Assembly: GCA_003339645.1 (NCBI GenBank)
Contig: QNUV01000021.1
Span: 620,001 to 684,000 of the forward strand
DNA: 64,000 nt
Origin: Microbacterium arborescens
Lineage (GTDB): Bacteria > Actinomycetota > Actinomycetes > Actinomycetales > Microbacteriaceae
Reading direction: 5' to 3'
This document shows, piece after piece, positions 1-11,200 of the stretch. The number at the start of each line of letters is the position of its first letter. Within the stretch, counting starts at the first letter, position 1. The position numbers and the translations under genes are program-made. The notes below the pieces were generated by a model, which was not told the origin of the DNA, ran no database searches, and saw only the letters and a program-made list of their open reading frames with translations.

Positions 1-153
1 CACCGCGGCCGCGCTCGCGCGCGCACCGGCCTCGTGCCCGCCCATGCCGTCGGCGACGACGAAGACGGGCGCTGCCGCGAGGTAGGAGTCCTCGTTCGCG
101 CGCCCCCGCAGCCCGGCGTGCGTCGCGGCACCGTGTCCGACCCGTACCGACAT
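1..153 (-). CDS. PP2C-family Ser/Thr protein phosphatase, N-terminal part (cut by window edge)
   Basis: Only the first 51 codons are present; the gene runs off the left edge. The visible protein contains the PP2C opening motifs: RGRANEDSYL followed by VVADGMGGHEAG, where the Asp of DGMGG binds the catalytic metal pair. PP2C enzymes dephosphorylate Ser/Thr residues and usually oppose PknB-type kinases in actinobacteria. ATG at 153 is chosen; an in-frame GTG at 162 would overlap the FHA stop as GTGA and is an alternative. It is the last visible gene of the minus-strand operon and follows the FHA gene directly, which fits a phospho-signalling module. The kinase itself is not in the window. Confidence 0.9.
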   Translation of the reverse strand, partial: MSVRVGHGAATHAGLRGRANEDSYLAAAPVFVVADGMGGHEAGARASAAAV

Positions 154-158
154 GGGAG

Positions 159-542
159 TCACCGCACGACCTGGACGACGAGCCACCGATCACCGAGGTC
201 GAGCCGGTCACCGCTGCGGAGCACCGTCTGCGTGCCCGGCACCACGGGAACGCCGTCGCGTCCGCGGGTGACGACCACCCCGTTCGTCGACGCGCGATCG
301 ATGACGGCGAGACCGCCGGGCTCGAGGGGAACGAGTTCGAAGTGGGTTCGCGACAACGTCAGCGTCTCGTCGCGGAGCACGATCGCATCGGCCCCGGTGC
401 CGCGATGAGGGTCGCGGCCGAAGACCGTTCGGCCGTACACGGCGGTGCGGGTGCCGTCATCCCACGTCAGCAGCGCACGCGCGCCGCTCCGGATGTCGGG
501 AACCCCCGCGAGCGGCTCGGTGTCGAAGATCATCGCGCTCAT
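159..542 (-). CDS. FHA-domain phosphothreonine-binding protein
   Basis: 127-aa cytoplasmic protein that is essentially a single forkhead-associated domain. The FHA signature is visible in order: VFGRDP, then LSRTHFEL, then STNGVVV (Gly-Arg, Ser-x-x-His and Asn-Gly are the family markers that bind phosphothreonine). A longer reading frame exists upstream, but ATG at 542 overlaps the stop of the transglutaminase-like gene as ATGA, which is typical of translational coupling and was chosen. Placement between a transglutaminase-like membrane protein and a PP2C phosphatase suggests that it senses phosphorylation of an operon product or partner. Confidence 0.88.
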   Translation of the reverse strand: MSAMIFDTEPLAGVPDIRSGARALLTWDDGTRTAVYGRTVFGRDPHRGTGADAIVLRDETLTLSRTHFELVPLEPGGLAVIDRASTNGVVVTRGRDGVPVVPGTQTVLRSGDRLDLGDRWLVVQVVR

Positions 543-2830
543 GCGCTGCCTCCCCGGGCGCGCCGCGTCCGGCCCCGCAGCAACGACCGCAGGCTGAGGC
601 GAGCGCGCAGCCGGCGCCACACCGACACGCGACCGCTCATGCCGACGACGATCGCGTCGACCTCGCGCCAGAAGGCGTCGACGTCTTCGGCGGAGGGCTC
701 GCCCGGTCCGAACACGCGCGCATCGGCCGACGTCGCGAGGGCGGTCACGTCGGGCTGGTCCATGGTGGCGGCGACGACCCGTGCGCTCTCGGTGCGCGTC
801 GCACCCGAGGCGACCGGCGCATTGAGGTCGACCGCACGGTCGATCAGCTCGTCCCAGCCGCCGGAGATGCGGTCGGCGGGCTTGTCGGCGTTTCGCCGCT
901 TCGTGCGCCGGGCGGTCTTGACGGCGCCCATGATCACGAACGGCGCGAAGATGATCGCCAGGACGCCGATGCCGATGCCGACCGGGGCGAGGATCGCGCC
1001 GATCCAGTCGAAGCCGGGGTCGTCCTCCTCCTCCTGGTCACGATCGTTGGCGATCGCGGGCGGCAGCTCGGCCGGCTCCTGGGCGGGAGGCGGCGGCTGC
1101 AGCACCTGCGGCTTGGGGTTGGCCCGCGGAGTCGTCGTCTGCTCGTTCGGCTCGTTGTCCTCGTCGGGCGTCGGGTCGAAGGGGATCCACCCGTACCCCT
1201 CGAACGCGACCTCGACCCACGCGTGGACGTTGTCTCCGGTCGCGGTGAACTCTGCGGCGGTGTCGCCCTCGTCGGGGTGCCACCCCATGACGACGCGCGC
1301 CGGAATGCCCAGCTGAGCCGACAGCAGGGCCATCGCGACGGCGTACTGCTCGTCGTCGCCGATGATCTCGTCGCCGCCGAAGAAGCTGGTGATGCGCGCT
1401 GCGCCGTGACCGGAGGGCGAGTACGGGTCGTCTTCGAGCCCGTGACTGAAGTAGCCGTCGGTCGAGAGCCAGTCCGTCAGCGCGCGGACCTGCTTGATCG
1501 GCGTATCCGCGTCGCCGACGGCATCCGTGGCGATCTGCGACAGCCCGTCGGGGATGCCCTCCTGCTTCGGCATCTTCACGGGCGCGAACGCGACGTCGGC
1601 GAGCGCCTCGTCCGTCGGCAGCACGGGGAACACCGTGTCGACCGTGTAGGTCGTGCCCGGAGCGAGCCCCGCGGTGACGGCCGCCGTCCCCGTGGCGTCG
1701 TTGTAGTGGGCGGTGCGGCGCAGTTCGTCGGCGCGTTCGCCCTCGAACTCGATCGACCGCACGGCACCGGCGTCGGGCAGCCACACGCCGCGCAGCTCGT
1801 CGATCTCGAACTGCAGCTGACCGGGCACGCCTTCGGCGTCGGGCGACATGTTCGAGCGGAGCGGCGTGAACGAGCTCGACGATCCGGCGCCCTCGTCCGA
1901 GACGTTGAAGACGATGCCGTTGTAGGCGTCCATCGTCGCCAGGCGGATACGGCCGTCGTCGGGAAGACCCTGCACCGTGAACAGCGGCGTGTCCGCGTCA
2001 TCGCGCACGAGACCGCGGAAGCCCTGCAGCGGGCTCGGGTACTGCTTGACGTCGAAGGGCGGGATGACGATGTCGCGCAGCACGTACCGCGTCGACGGCG
2101 GACTCGCCACGGCGGCGGTCGCGACGCCGGCACCCACGGCGACGGCGACGACGGCGGTTCCCGAGATCAGGCGACGCAGGCGCGTGTGCCGGAGGGTCGC
2201 GGCATCCGAGGTCGCCGTCGGCTCGATGCGGACGGCGGCGTTGTCGGGGTCCCAGGCCTGCCGCAGCGCGAGCCACACCGAGGCGACCACGGCGAAGACG
2301 ACGCCCTGGAGGACCGGGACGGCGGGTTCGGTCATCCCGAGCAGGATCTGCGCGACCAGGAACGCGGTCACGGGGATCAAGGCCCACGCCGCCTGGCGCA
2401 GGCGCAGCGCGAGAGAGGCCGTGAGGACGGTCGCGACGAGAGTGAGCAGGAACGGAACGATCAGGTGCCCGTCGTACGGCGCCACGGGAGCCACCGTCGT
2501 GAGCAGGCGCTTCCACGACTGCACCGAGCCGAGGGCGAGCTGCGTCCACGTATCGAGGGTCGGGATGACGCCGAACAGCGCGGTGTGCGGCAGCGCGAGA
2601 GCCCCGCCGAAGATGAAGTAGGCCGCGACGGTCAGGCCCGCCGTGGGCAGCACGCCCCAGCGGCGTCGCGCACACAGCCAGGCGATGCCGACGCCGATGA
2701 CCAGCGCGCCGAATCCCGCGACGAGGTACGCGCCCCCGTCGAACGTCGGCCCGAAGCCGACGATCGCCACGGACAGCAGCAGCGCGACGGCGACGAGGTC
2801 GAGCACGAGCCGGCGGCGGACGGGCGACAT
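539..2830 (-). CDS. TgpA-type transglutaminase-like membrane protein with substituted catalytic Cys
   Basis: 763-aa membrane protein. The N-terminal third has several hydrophobic helices (TgpA/DUF3488-like), followed by a large extracytoplasmic part holding a transglutaminase-like core, then a Pro-rich stretch, one more membrane helix (IGAILAPVGIGIGVLAIIF) and a basic C-terminal tail. The core keeps LGIPARVVMGWHP and the later NVHAWVEV and WIPFDPTPD, which supply the His and Asp of the triad. Where active members read GDCEQ it reads GDDEQ (1343-1360), so the nucleophilic Cys is Asp at about residue 493. It is probably a non-catalytic or altered-function member. The start overlaps the DUF58 stop; a GTG three bases upstream (2833) is equally placed behind GGAAGG. 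Confidence 0.88.
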   Translation of the reverse strand: MSPVRRRLVLDLVAVALLLSVAIVGFGPTFDGGAYLVAGFGALVIGVGIAWLCARRRWGVLPTAGLTVAAYFIFGGALALPHTALFGVIPTLDTWTQLALGSVQSWKRLLTTVAPVAPYDGHLIVPFLLTLVATVLTASLALRLRQAAWALIPVTAFLVAQILLGMTEPAVPVLQGVVFAVVASVWLALRQAWDPDNAAVRIEPTATSDAATLRHTRLRRLISGTAVVAVAVGAGVATAAVASPPSTRYVLRDIVIPPFDVKQYPSPLQGFRGLVRDDADTPLFTVQGLPDDGRIRLATMDAYNGIVFNVSDEGAGSSSSFTPLRSNMSPDAEGVPGQLQFEIDELRGVWLPDAGAVRSIEFEGERADELRRTAHYNDATGTAAVTAGLAPGTTYTVDTVFPVLPTDEALADVAFAPVKMPKQEGIPDGLSQIATDAVGDADTPIKQVRALTDWLSTDGYFSHGLEDDPYSPSGHGAARITSFFGGDEIIGDDEQYAVAMALLSAQLGIPARVVMGWHPDEGDTAAEFTATGDNVHAWVEVAFEGYGWIPFDPTPDEDNEPNEQTTTPRANPKPQVLQPPPPAQEPAELPPAIANDRDQEEEDDPGFDWIGAILAPVGIGIGVLAIIFAPFVIMGAVKTARRTKRRNADKPADRISGGWDELIDRAVDLNAPVASGATRTESARVVAATMDQPDVTALATSADARVFGPGEPSAEDVDAFWREVDAIVVGMSGRVSVWRRLRARLSLRSLLRGRTRRARGGSA

Positions 2831-4263
2831 CACGAGAGCACCTTCCGCATCGCGGGCGCGAGCTGGTCGAGCGCGCTGATGGAGATGACATCGGCGTCGC
2901 CGACGCGACGCAGCAGCGGCGCGTCGGCCGAGCGGTCGGCGACGACGGCGAGAACCCGGACGCCCTGGGGCAGTCGCGAGCAGGCGAGCTTGAGCTCGGC
3001 GGGGTCGGCACCCGAGCCGCAGAAGAGGACGACGATGGCGATGCCGTGGGAGTTCATCGCGATCGTCCCGGCGAGGGCCACGATGCCCCCGTCACGCTGA
3101 CGCGAATGCTCGAGAGCCGACAGGTTGTCGAGCAGGCGACGCGGCCCCTCCGTGCGAAGCGGACCGCGCTGCGTGCGCGCCTCGAGCATGCGGGAATCGC
3201 GCAGCGCGCGCAGTCCGATCGAGCCGGCCGCGGAGATCGCGAGCTCGAACTCGTCGGGGTCGGCGTAGTCGCCCGCGTACGTCGAGAGGCCCAGCACGAA
3301 GTGCGACCGGCGCGTTTCTTCGTACTGACGCATCATCAGATTGCCGACGCGTGCGGTGGACTTCCAGTGCACGTGACGCAGGTCGTCACCGGGCTGGTAC
3401 TCGCGCAAGGCGTGGAACGACACGTCGTCGGGAGCCAGCTGCGTCGAGGGCAGCCCTTCGAGGTCGCGCAGGCGCCCGAGCGAGAGCCCCTCGAGGGGGA
3501 CGGTGCGCGGGTGCACGTAGAGGTCGACGGCTTGGCGGCGGTCGCTGCTGCGCTCGAAGAGTCCGAGCGGGTCGCCGCGGAGCACGCTGACCGGGCCGAC
3601 CGCGAGCACCCCGCGGGCGGTGGTGGGGATCGCGAACAGCTCTTCGTGGGCGGCCTGGGGCGCGAGCCGCGGCACGTCGAACTCGCCGCGCCCCGACCCG
3701 ACGGGCAGGACGACCCGCGACGGCAGGATCGAGCGCGACGTGCCGTTGACGAGGGTCAGTCCACCGATCGCGCGCTCGCCCACGACCACGTGGGTGCGCG
3801 TGAGATCGAGGTCGACGTCGTACGCCGTGCCGCCGAAGAGGAACGGCACGCTGATGACGACGATGGCGGTGAGGATGACGGCGGCGATGACCATCTCCTG
3901 CCAGCCGAAGCTGAGTGCGACGACCCACAGCAGCACGGTCGCGAACAGCAGCACCCAGCCCAGCGGGCGGACGGTGCGGGTGACCAGACGGATACCGCGC
4001 CGCGCGACCGCCCACCACGACTCGAGACGCTCCAGCCAGAGGACCAGCCGCGACGGCGTCTCCGCGTTGACGGGGGCGGCGTCGGCCGACAGGGTCGTCG
4101 TGCCCACCCGCAGGGTCGCGTCGGCGTCTCGGGTCGTGTCGCCGACGGTGCGGGAGTCCGCGGCGCCACCCGACGTGAGGTCGGCCGCGCTCTCACCGCT
4201 GCCAGCGCCTCGGCCCCGGCGCGGTCGGCGCGTCGGGGTCGAGGCGGCAGGGGGTGTGGCCAT
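2830..4263 (-). CDS. DUF58 domain-containing protein
   Basis: 477-aa protein. A Ser/Thr/Ala-rich cytoplasmic N-terminus (about 90 residues) is followed by two close membrane helices (WVLLFATVLLWVVALSFGW and a second one), then the DUF58 domain. The DUF58 signature is clear: REYQPGDDLRHVHWKSTAR. DUF58 proteins are nearly always encoded beside MoxR AAA+ ATPases and transglutaminase-like membrane proteins, as here. Their biochemical function is not firmly established; a role in assembly or maturation of envelope proteins is proposed. ATG at 4263 shares one base with the MoxR stop (TGATG). Confidence 0.92.
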   Translation of the reverse strand: MATPPAASTPTRRPRRGRGAGSGESAADLTSGGAADSRTVGDTTRDADATLRVGTTTLSADAAPVNAETPSRLVLWLERLESWWAVARRGIRLVTRTVRPLGWVLLFATVLLWVVALSFGWQEMVIAAVILTAIVVISVPFLFGGTAYDVDLDLTRTHVVVGERAIGGLTLVNGTSRSILPSRVVLPVGSGRGEFDVPRLAPQAAHEELFAIPTTARGVLAVGPVSVLRGDPLGLFERSSDRRQAVDLYVHPRTVPLEGLSLGRLRDLEGLPSTQLAPDDVSFHALREYQPGDDLRHVHWKSTARVGNLMMRQYEETRRSHFVLGLSTYAGDYADPDEFELAISAAGSIGLRALRDSRMLEARTQRGPLRTEGPRRLLDNLSALEHSRQRDGGIVALAGTIAMNSHGIAIVVLFCGSGADPAELKLACSRLPQGVRVLAVVADRSADAPLLRRVGDADVISISALDQLAPAMRKVLS

Positions 4264-5234
4264 CAAGCGTCCGCCCGCGCGAGGGGGGCCTCGACGTCGG
4301 CGAGGGCGTTGTTCATGACGGTCTCGGCGGTCGTGCCGGTGAACTCCGCCTCGGGGTCGAGCACGAGACGGTGGGCCCACACCGGCAGCGCGAGCAGCTT
4401 GATGTCGTCGGGCACGACGTAGTGGCGCCCCTGCGCGGCCGCGTACACCTTGGCGATACGGATCATCGCGATGGCGCCGCGCACCGAGACGCCGAGGCGC
4501 GTCGCCGACGCTTCGCGCGTCGCCTCGACGATCTGCGCGGCGTACCGTGCGACGACCGGGTCGATGTGGACGGTCGCGGCGAGGTCGGCCATCTCGCCCA
4601 CTGCGCGCGTGGTGATGACAGGCTTGAGGCTGGCCGACGGGTTGCGGTCGACGGCGCCGACGAGGATGCGCTCCGAGACCGCCAGGGTCGGATAGCCGAT
4701 CGACGTCTTGATCATGAAGCGGTCGAGCTGGGCCTCCGGCAGCTTGTACGTACCCGCCTGCTCGATCGGGTTCTGCGTCGCGATGACGAGGAACGGGCGC
4801 CCGACCTCGTGCGCGACGCCGTCGACGGTCACCCGCGACTCCTCCATCACCTCGAGCAGCGCCGACTGCGTCTTCGGCGAGGCACGGTTGATCTCGTCGG
4901 CCAGGACGATCGAGGCGAAGACGGGTCCGCGGTGGAACTCGAAGCGCTTGTTCGCCTGGTCGTAGATCGTCACACCGGTGACGTCGGAGGGCAGCAGGTC
5001 GGGCGTGAACTGGATGCGCGTCGAGGTGCCCTGCACACTCGCCGCGATCGCCTTGGCCAGACTCGTCTTGCCCGTACCCGGTGCATCCTCCAGCAGCACG
5101 TGCCCCTCGGCGATCATCGCCGACAGCACGAGGGCGACGACCTCGCGCTTGCCGAGGAGGGCGGCGTCGACGTTGTCGATCAGGCGCGCGAAGGTGTCGC
5201 GGAACCACGCTGCCTGCTCGGGTGTCATGCTCAT
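4263..5234 (-). CDS. MoxR-family AAA+ ATPase
   Basis: 323-aa cytoplasmic AAA_3 ATPase, the normal length for the family. Walker A is EDAPGTGKTSLAKA (about residues 48-61) and Walker B is IVLADEINRA, followed by the family-typical SPKTQSALLEVMEE. MoxR ATPases are chaperone-like and act with DUF58/VWA partners in maturation of complexes. It is followed by DUF58 with a one-base overlap and preceded by the giant Ig-like protein with a 52-bp gap, so all are probably co-transcribed. Two in-frame starts (5234 and 5228) lie behind GAGGA; the first is used. Confidence 0.94.
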   Translation of the reverse strand: MSMTPEQAAWFRDTFARLIDNVDAALLGKREVVALVLSAMIAEGHVLLEDAPGTGKTSLAKAIAASVQGTSTRIQFTPDLLPSDVTGVTIYDQANKRFEFHRGPVFASIVLADEINRASPKTQSALLEVMEESRVTVDGVAHEVGRPFLVIATQNPIEQAGTYKLPEAQLDRFMIKTSIGYPTLAVSERILVGAVDRNPSASLKPVITTRAVGEMADLAATVHIDPVVARYAAQIVEATREASATRLGVSVRGAIAMIRIAKVYAAAQGRHYVVPDDIKLLALPVWAHRLVLDPEAEFTGTTAETVMNNALADVEAPLARADA

Positions 5235-5286
5235 TCGTTCGTTCTCGTTCCTCGTGATGAGTGGATGCCGGGGGCGGATGCGGGCG

Positions 5287-8200
5287 CTACCAGCGCGTCG
5301 TACTGGTTCGACCCCAACCGATGATCTCGGCGGAGATGTCGCGGCCGTCGGCGCCGATCCAGCAGTCGAGCTGGATCGAGCCGTTGGCCGGTACGTCGTA
5401 CGACGACGGGTAGGTGTTGAACTTCCGGTTGCCGTCGTAGCAGTCGATGCGGTAGTTGCCCGCGGGGAAGTCCTGCGTGTTCACCTTCAGGTGGAAGCAG
5501 CCGTTGACGCAGCCGCCGACCGGTGAGCCCTTCTCGACCGACGCGCGTGGCTGCGGCGGGGGCGGCGGGTTGGGTGTCGTCACGCTCGCCGAGGCCTCGC
5601 GTGCCTCGCTGCCGGCGGCGCTCACGCGCACCCGGATGGTCTGCGTGCTGCTGTAGCCGACGTCGCCCTGCTGGCGCGACCCGCTCGCGTCGACACGCTG
5701 CCAGCCGCCGCCGTTCACGCTGATCTCCGTCGTGATGTCGCGTCCGTTGCGTGCGGGCGACGACCACGACAGCGTGACGCGGTTGCCGTCGCGGCTGGCG
5801 TTCGCCGACGGGTTGCCGATCTGGCCGTAGGGTGCGACCTGGTTGGAGGCCGCCGAGGGCTCGCCCTCGTACCGCGATCCGTCGGCGGTGGCCACGGCGC
5901 GAACGCGCACGGTGTAGGTGCCGTTGTTGTTGACCTGACCGTTGCCGATTGTGCCCGATCCGCCGTTGCCGCCGCCGATCCAGTCGTTGCGCCAGCCGCC
6001 GTTGTTGACGGAGTACTGGTAGCTGACCTCACCCGGGTTCGCGCCGTTGAGCGGCCCGGCCGTCCACGACACGGTGACGCGGTTGTCGCCTTCGCTCGCG
6101 CTGATTCCGGTCGGGGCACCGGGAGGTGTGAAGGCGCGTCGAGGTGCGGATGCCGCGCTCCATTCGCCCCAGCCCGCCTTGTTCTGGGCGCGGACGACGA
6201 AGGTGTAGTCGGTCGTCGAGGTGTCGACGGTGACCGCCTGGCTCGTCTGGCCGGCGGGCACGCTGATGGTGTCGACGGTCGCGCCGCCGCGGCGGACTTG
6301 CAGCTGGTACCCCGCGATCGCGTCGCCGTTGTTCGCCGGCTGGTTCCAGCTCACCTGCATCTGCGACCGGTCGCCGACGGGGTTGAGGCGCTGGGTCGAC
6401 GGCGCGCCGGGAGCATCCGGCTTGCCGGCGGGCACCATCGCCTGCGACCAGACGCTCCAGCTCGACGGCTCGGGCGCGCGGTTGTGGGCACGGACGCGCA
6501 CCTGGTACTGCACACCGTTCTGCAGGCCGTCCCACGTGATCCGGGTTCCGGTCACGCCGGTCTTCTCGGCGACACCCGAGGGCGGTGCCGGCGAGATCTG
6601 CAGGCTGTAGCTCTCGACGGGCGAGCCCTCAGTGCGAGGAACCGTCCACGACACGTCCAGACTGCGGTCGCCGAAGGCGAGACTCGGCGGGTTCGGGGTG
6701 TCGGGCCGCTGATCGGGACGCGCGGTCTCGGACGGCAGCGACGGGTCGGACTCGCCGACGCGGTTGGTCGCGGTGACGACGAAGTTGTATTCGACGTTGT
6801 TGGTCAGCCCGTCGAGCGTGCACGTCGTCGAACGGCATTCGCGGGTGTACGAGCCGGCGGTCGAGCGTACGGTGTAGCCCGTGATCGAGGCGCCGTTGTC
6901 GACGGGCGGCGACCACGACATCACGACCGTGCGGCTCTCGACGCTCGTCACTGTCGGCTTGCCCGGGGCATCCGGTCGCCCCTGCACCGTGATGCGGATC
7001 TGGCCCTCGACCTCGCGGTCGGGGTCGCCGGTCGCATCCTGGATCCGGTAGCGCACGACCAGCGTGCCCACGAAGTCGGCGCGGCTGGTGACCTCGACGC
7101 GGTCGCCGGCGACGGTCGCCGAGGCTCCCGAGGTCTCGGTGAACGCGCCCACGATCTTCAGCGGCGTGCCGGGGAAGGGGTTCACGTCGTTGTCGAGCAC
7201 GGCAACCGAGATGGTCTCGCCCTGGTCGGCCTGCTCGATGACGTCGGCGTTCGCCGTAGCGAGGGGGCGGGTCGAGGCGGTGACGGTGACCGTGATCGTC
7301 GCCGTCACCGGGTCGGACTCGCCGTCGGTGACGCTCACCTGCACGGGGAGGGACGTTCCCTTGGCGACGTCGGTGCTCGCCTCGACCGACAGCACGGACC
7401 CGTCGACGCGCGCCGTGAGCCCGTCGGGCGCACTGCCGACGACCGCGAATCGCAGCTTCTCGGCATCGCCCGGATCGGGGTCGGTCGCCAGCGCGGCGAG
7501 ATCGAGGGTCCGGGCGTCCTCGCCCTGCGCGACCTCCATCTGCGCGCCGATCATGCTCGGCGGCCGGTTGTCGGGAGGCGTGACGGTGATGGGGATCATC
7601 AGGGTCGCCTTGCGGCCCTCGGGATCGTCGGGCCCCGAGCCGTCGGTGACCTCGAAGGTCAGGGCGTCCTGACCGAAGTAGTCGGCGGCGGAGGTGTACT
7701 GGAGAGTCCGCTCGTCCTTGACGAGGGATGCACCGTTCGAATGGGCCGCCGTGACCTTCTCGGCCTCGGTGATGACGACGTCGCGCCCGCCCGAGGCGCG
7801 CACGTACTCCGACAGCGGCAGGTCGACGGTCTCACCGCTCTGGACGACGAGCGCCTCGGTCGAGATCAGGCTCGGCGGAAGCTCGGCGAGCGAGGGCACG
7901 TGGATGAAGGCGGCCGCGGTGAGCTCGTCCTCGTCGGTGATGAAGTAGGTGATGAGCTGGCGCTCGTCGGTCAGCGGCACCGACACCGTGCCGTTCGGGC
8001 GCACGGTGGCGTTCTCGCCGCCGGCGCCGAGCGTCACGCGCAAGGCGCTGCGCGTGCCGTCGGGGTCGTCATCGTTGTCGAGCACCGCGACCTCGGCCAC
8101 GCCGTTCTCGTCGACGTCCTCGGCGCGCACGCGGTCGTCGCGGGCGATGGGGCGCTGCAGCGGCACGTCGGGGTCGACGGTGATCTGCACGGGGGCCGTC

Positions 8201-11200
8201 GCGGTCAGCCCGCGAGCGTCCTCGATCGTGTACTGGATGCTGGTGTTCATCGGCGCGTCGGGCGCGGTGATGACGATCTGCTCGCCCGACACCTCGGCCG
8301 AGAGACCGTCGACGTCCGGCACCTCGAGAGCGTCGGCGGCGAAGCCGAACTGGTCGCCGTCGGGATCGGAGTCGTTCTCGAGGACCGAGACCGCCACCTG
8401 ACGCCCGGGCCGCATGATCACGGCATCCTTCACGGCGTACGGCGCCTGGTTGGTCGTCTCGGGAGGGGCGATGCCGACCTGGATGCGGGCGGTCCCCTCC
8501 TTGCCGAGGCGGTCACGCACTCGGTAGGTGAACGAGTCCGAGCCGACGCTCGTGTCGAACGCCTCGTAGACGAACGTGTTGGAGCCGGTCTCGACGATGC
8601 GGCCCTTGCTGGGCGAGCTCGCGATGCCGAGCAATTCGACCGAGTCGCCGTCCTCGTCGATGCCGTCGAGCGGCACCGGGATCGTGACCTCCGATCCGCT
8701 GAGCGTGCGTGCGGTGAGGTCGCGGGGACGCGGGGCGGCGTTCGCGTCATCCTGCCGCGGCAGGATCTGGATCGTCACGTACGCGCCGGCACGCTGACCC
8801 GAGCTGTCGACCGCTTCGTACGTGGCGTTGACGGTCTTGGGCTCGTCGCCGGCGCGGAACCGGAGCTTGTCCTCCGAGACGAACACCTGGCCGTCGGCCT
8901 CGTCGACGAGCGGCGGCACGAGCTCGGGAGACACGTGCAGAGTGTCGCCGTTGGGGTGGGTGTCGTTCGCGAGCACGTCGATCGTGACGACGTCGCCGAC
9001 ACGAACGACCGCCGTGTCGTTGTTCGCGACCGGTGGCCGCAGCCGGTCGGGCGCGGGGATCGGGATGACGACGATCTCACCCGTGGCGGACTGATCGCCG
9101 TTGGAGATCGTGTACGACACCCGGGTCTGCTCGCTGAGCGAGCCCTGATCGGTGATGCGGACGGTCTCGTGGCCGAGCACCGCTGCCGTGACGCCGCCGT
9201 CGGGGTCGGCCGTCACCGACTGGACGACGAGGATGCCGCCGGCCGGGTCGGTGTCGTTGCCGAGGACGTTGACGAGCACGTCGCCGCCGGTCGGCAGCAG
9301 CGCGACGTCTCGCACGGCGACGGGCGGGAGATTGGTGTCCGCCGCCGGCAGAACATCGACCCGCACGAGCCCGGGGACGCTGTTCGGGCCTGCCGACACG
9401 AGGTAGTCGACGTAGTAGGTGTTCACGGCGTCGGAGGTGAAGGTGAAGGTCTGCTCGGCGAAGTCGGGCTGGATTGTCGCACCCTCGACCTCGTCGACGC
9501 GCGTCAGACGCAGCGGCTCGCGGCCGGCGCTTGTGTCGTTCGAGAGAGGCGAAACGGTGACGGACTGGCCGACCCGGGTCACGACGTGGTCGGCGTTGGT
9601 CACGGGGACCGTCGTACCGGGAGGACGGACGTCGATGCGGAGCACCCCGGCGCCGTCGTCCGTTCCGTCGGAGACGATGATCGGCACGTCCTTGCGACCC
9701 TGCACCGCGCCGATCGCACGATAGGTGATCTGACCGTCGGACGTGAAGTCGGCCTCGTCGCCGCCGTCGGGCTGGACCGACTTGAGGAAGATGTCGTCGC
9801 CGTCCGGGTCGATCCACTCGCTCAGCACGTTGTACGACGTGGTGCCGCCGGCTTCGACGGTCACCGGCGTGACGCGCTGCTGGACGGGCGGGGAGTTCTC
9901 GTTGTCACCGCGCACCGAGAGCCGCACCGTCGCGGATGCCTCGCCGCCGCGGCCGTCGTCGGCGGTGTAGGTGAACGACGTCGACCCCGACGCGTCGTCG
10001 GGTACCGCGATCTGAAGGGCACCGCCGTTCTGGATCTGCGAGATCTCACCGAACGCGGGATCGCTCGTTGCCTCGGCGACCAGCACGTCGCCGTCGGCGT
10101 CGGTGTCGTTGAAGAGAACGGGCAGCACGGTCGTGCGCCCGGGCCGCACACCGAACGAGTCGTCGACGGCGATGGGCGGCGTGTTCTCGTCCGTGCGCTC
10201 GGGCAGCGCTGTCTCCACCGTCTCCTCGGTGGTCTCCTGCTCCTCGTCACCGGTGCCCTCGGGCGGGGTGATGTCGGTCCAGTTGTCGACCCGCTGCATG
10301 TTCTCGCTCGCGAGCCAGGCGGCACCGCCGAACACGTCGTTGAGCACGACGACATCCCGGTTCACGCGGAACTCCAGTTTCGCGGCGGGATCGATGCCCT
10401 CGATCTCCTGCACGACGTCGTCGGCGTCGTTCGCGCAATCGCGGACGAAGACGCCCGACCCCGACCAGGCGCCGTAAGCGCAGCCCCCGACGTACACCGG
10501 TTCGGCGGGCGTGCCCTCGGCGCCGGCCTCGATCGTCGTCGTCGGACCGCCGGGCTGCACCCGGAGCAACGCGCTGCGCGTGCTGACGGTGAGGGTCTCG
10601 GCGGAGTTGGACGGACGCTGCAGCAGCGCATCGGCGGGAAGATCGGTCTGCGATCCGTCGCCGCCATAGAGCACGTTCGTCTCCCGGTCGAGGACGAACG
10701 GGGTCTGCCCGAGCGACGTGATCGCGAGTTCGTGATCCTCGGCGATGCCCTCGAGGCTCCGCTCGGCGGTCTGCGCGACAGTGCCGTCGCCGATCGGCGC
10801 GTACGCGTAGAGCGAGGCGCCCGCCGCGGACGCCGCGTAGATCGTGCCATCGGTGCCGACGGTCGCCGTGGCGTTCTCACCGAGCTCGGCGATCGGCTCG
10901 TTGCCCTCGAAGCTGAAGCCGTTCACACCCGCGAACTGCACGGTGCGCAGGTCTCCGGCCGCGTCGAGCACCGAGACGGTGTCGGAGCCGAGGGCAATCT
11001 GCGCTCCCGGCTGCACCTCGGCGGTGCCCGACAGCACGACCTTCGCGGGATCCACGGCCGACATCGCCGACCCGTCGGCGTCGACCACGACGACTCGGGG
11101 GCCCGACTGGAGCACGTCGTACTCGGCGGAGGTCGTGCGCAGGCTGCCGTCGAGCACGCGGGACTCATTGTTGTAGTGCCCCACGAGCAGGCTCGACTGC

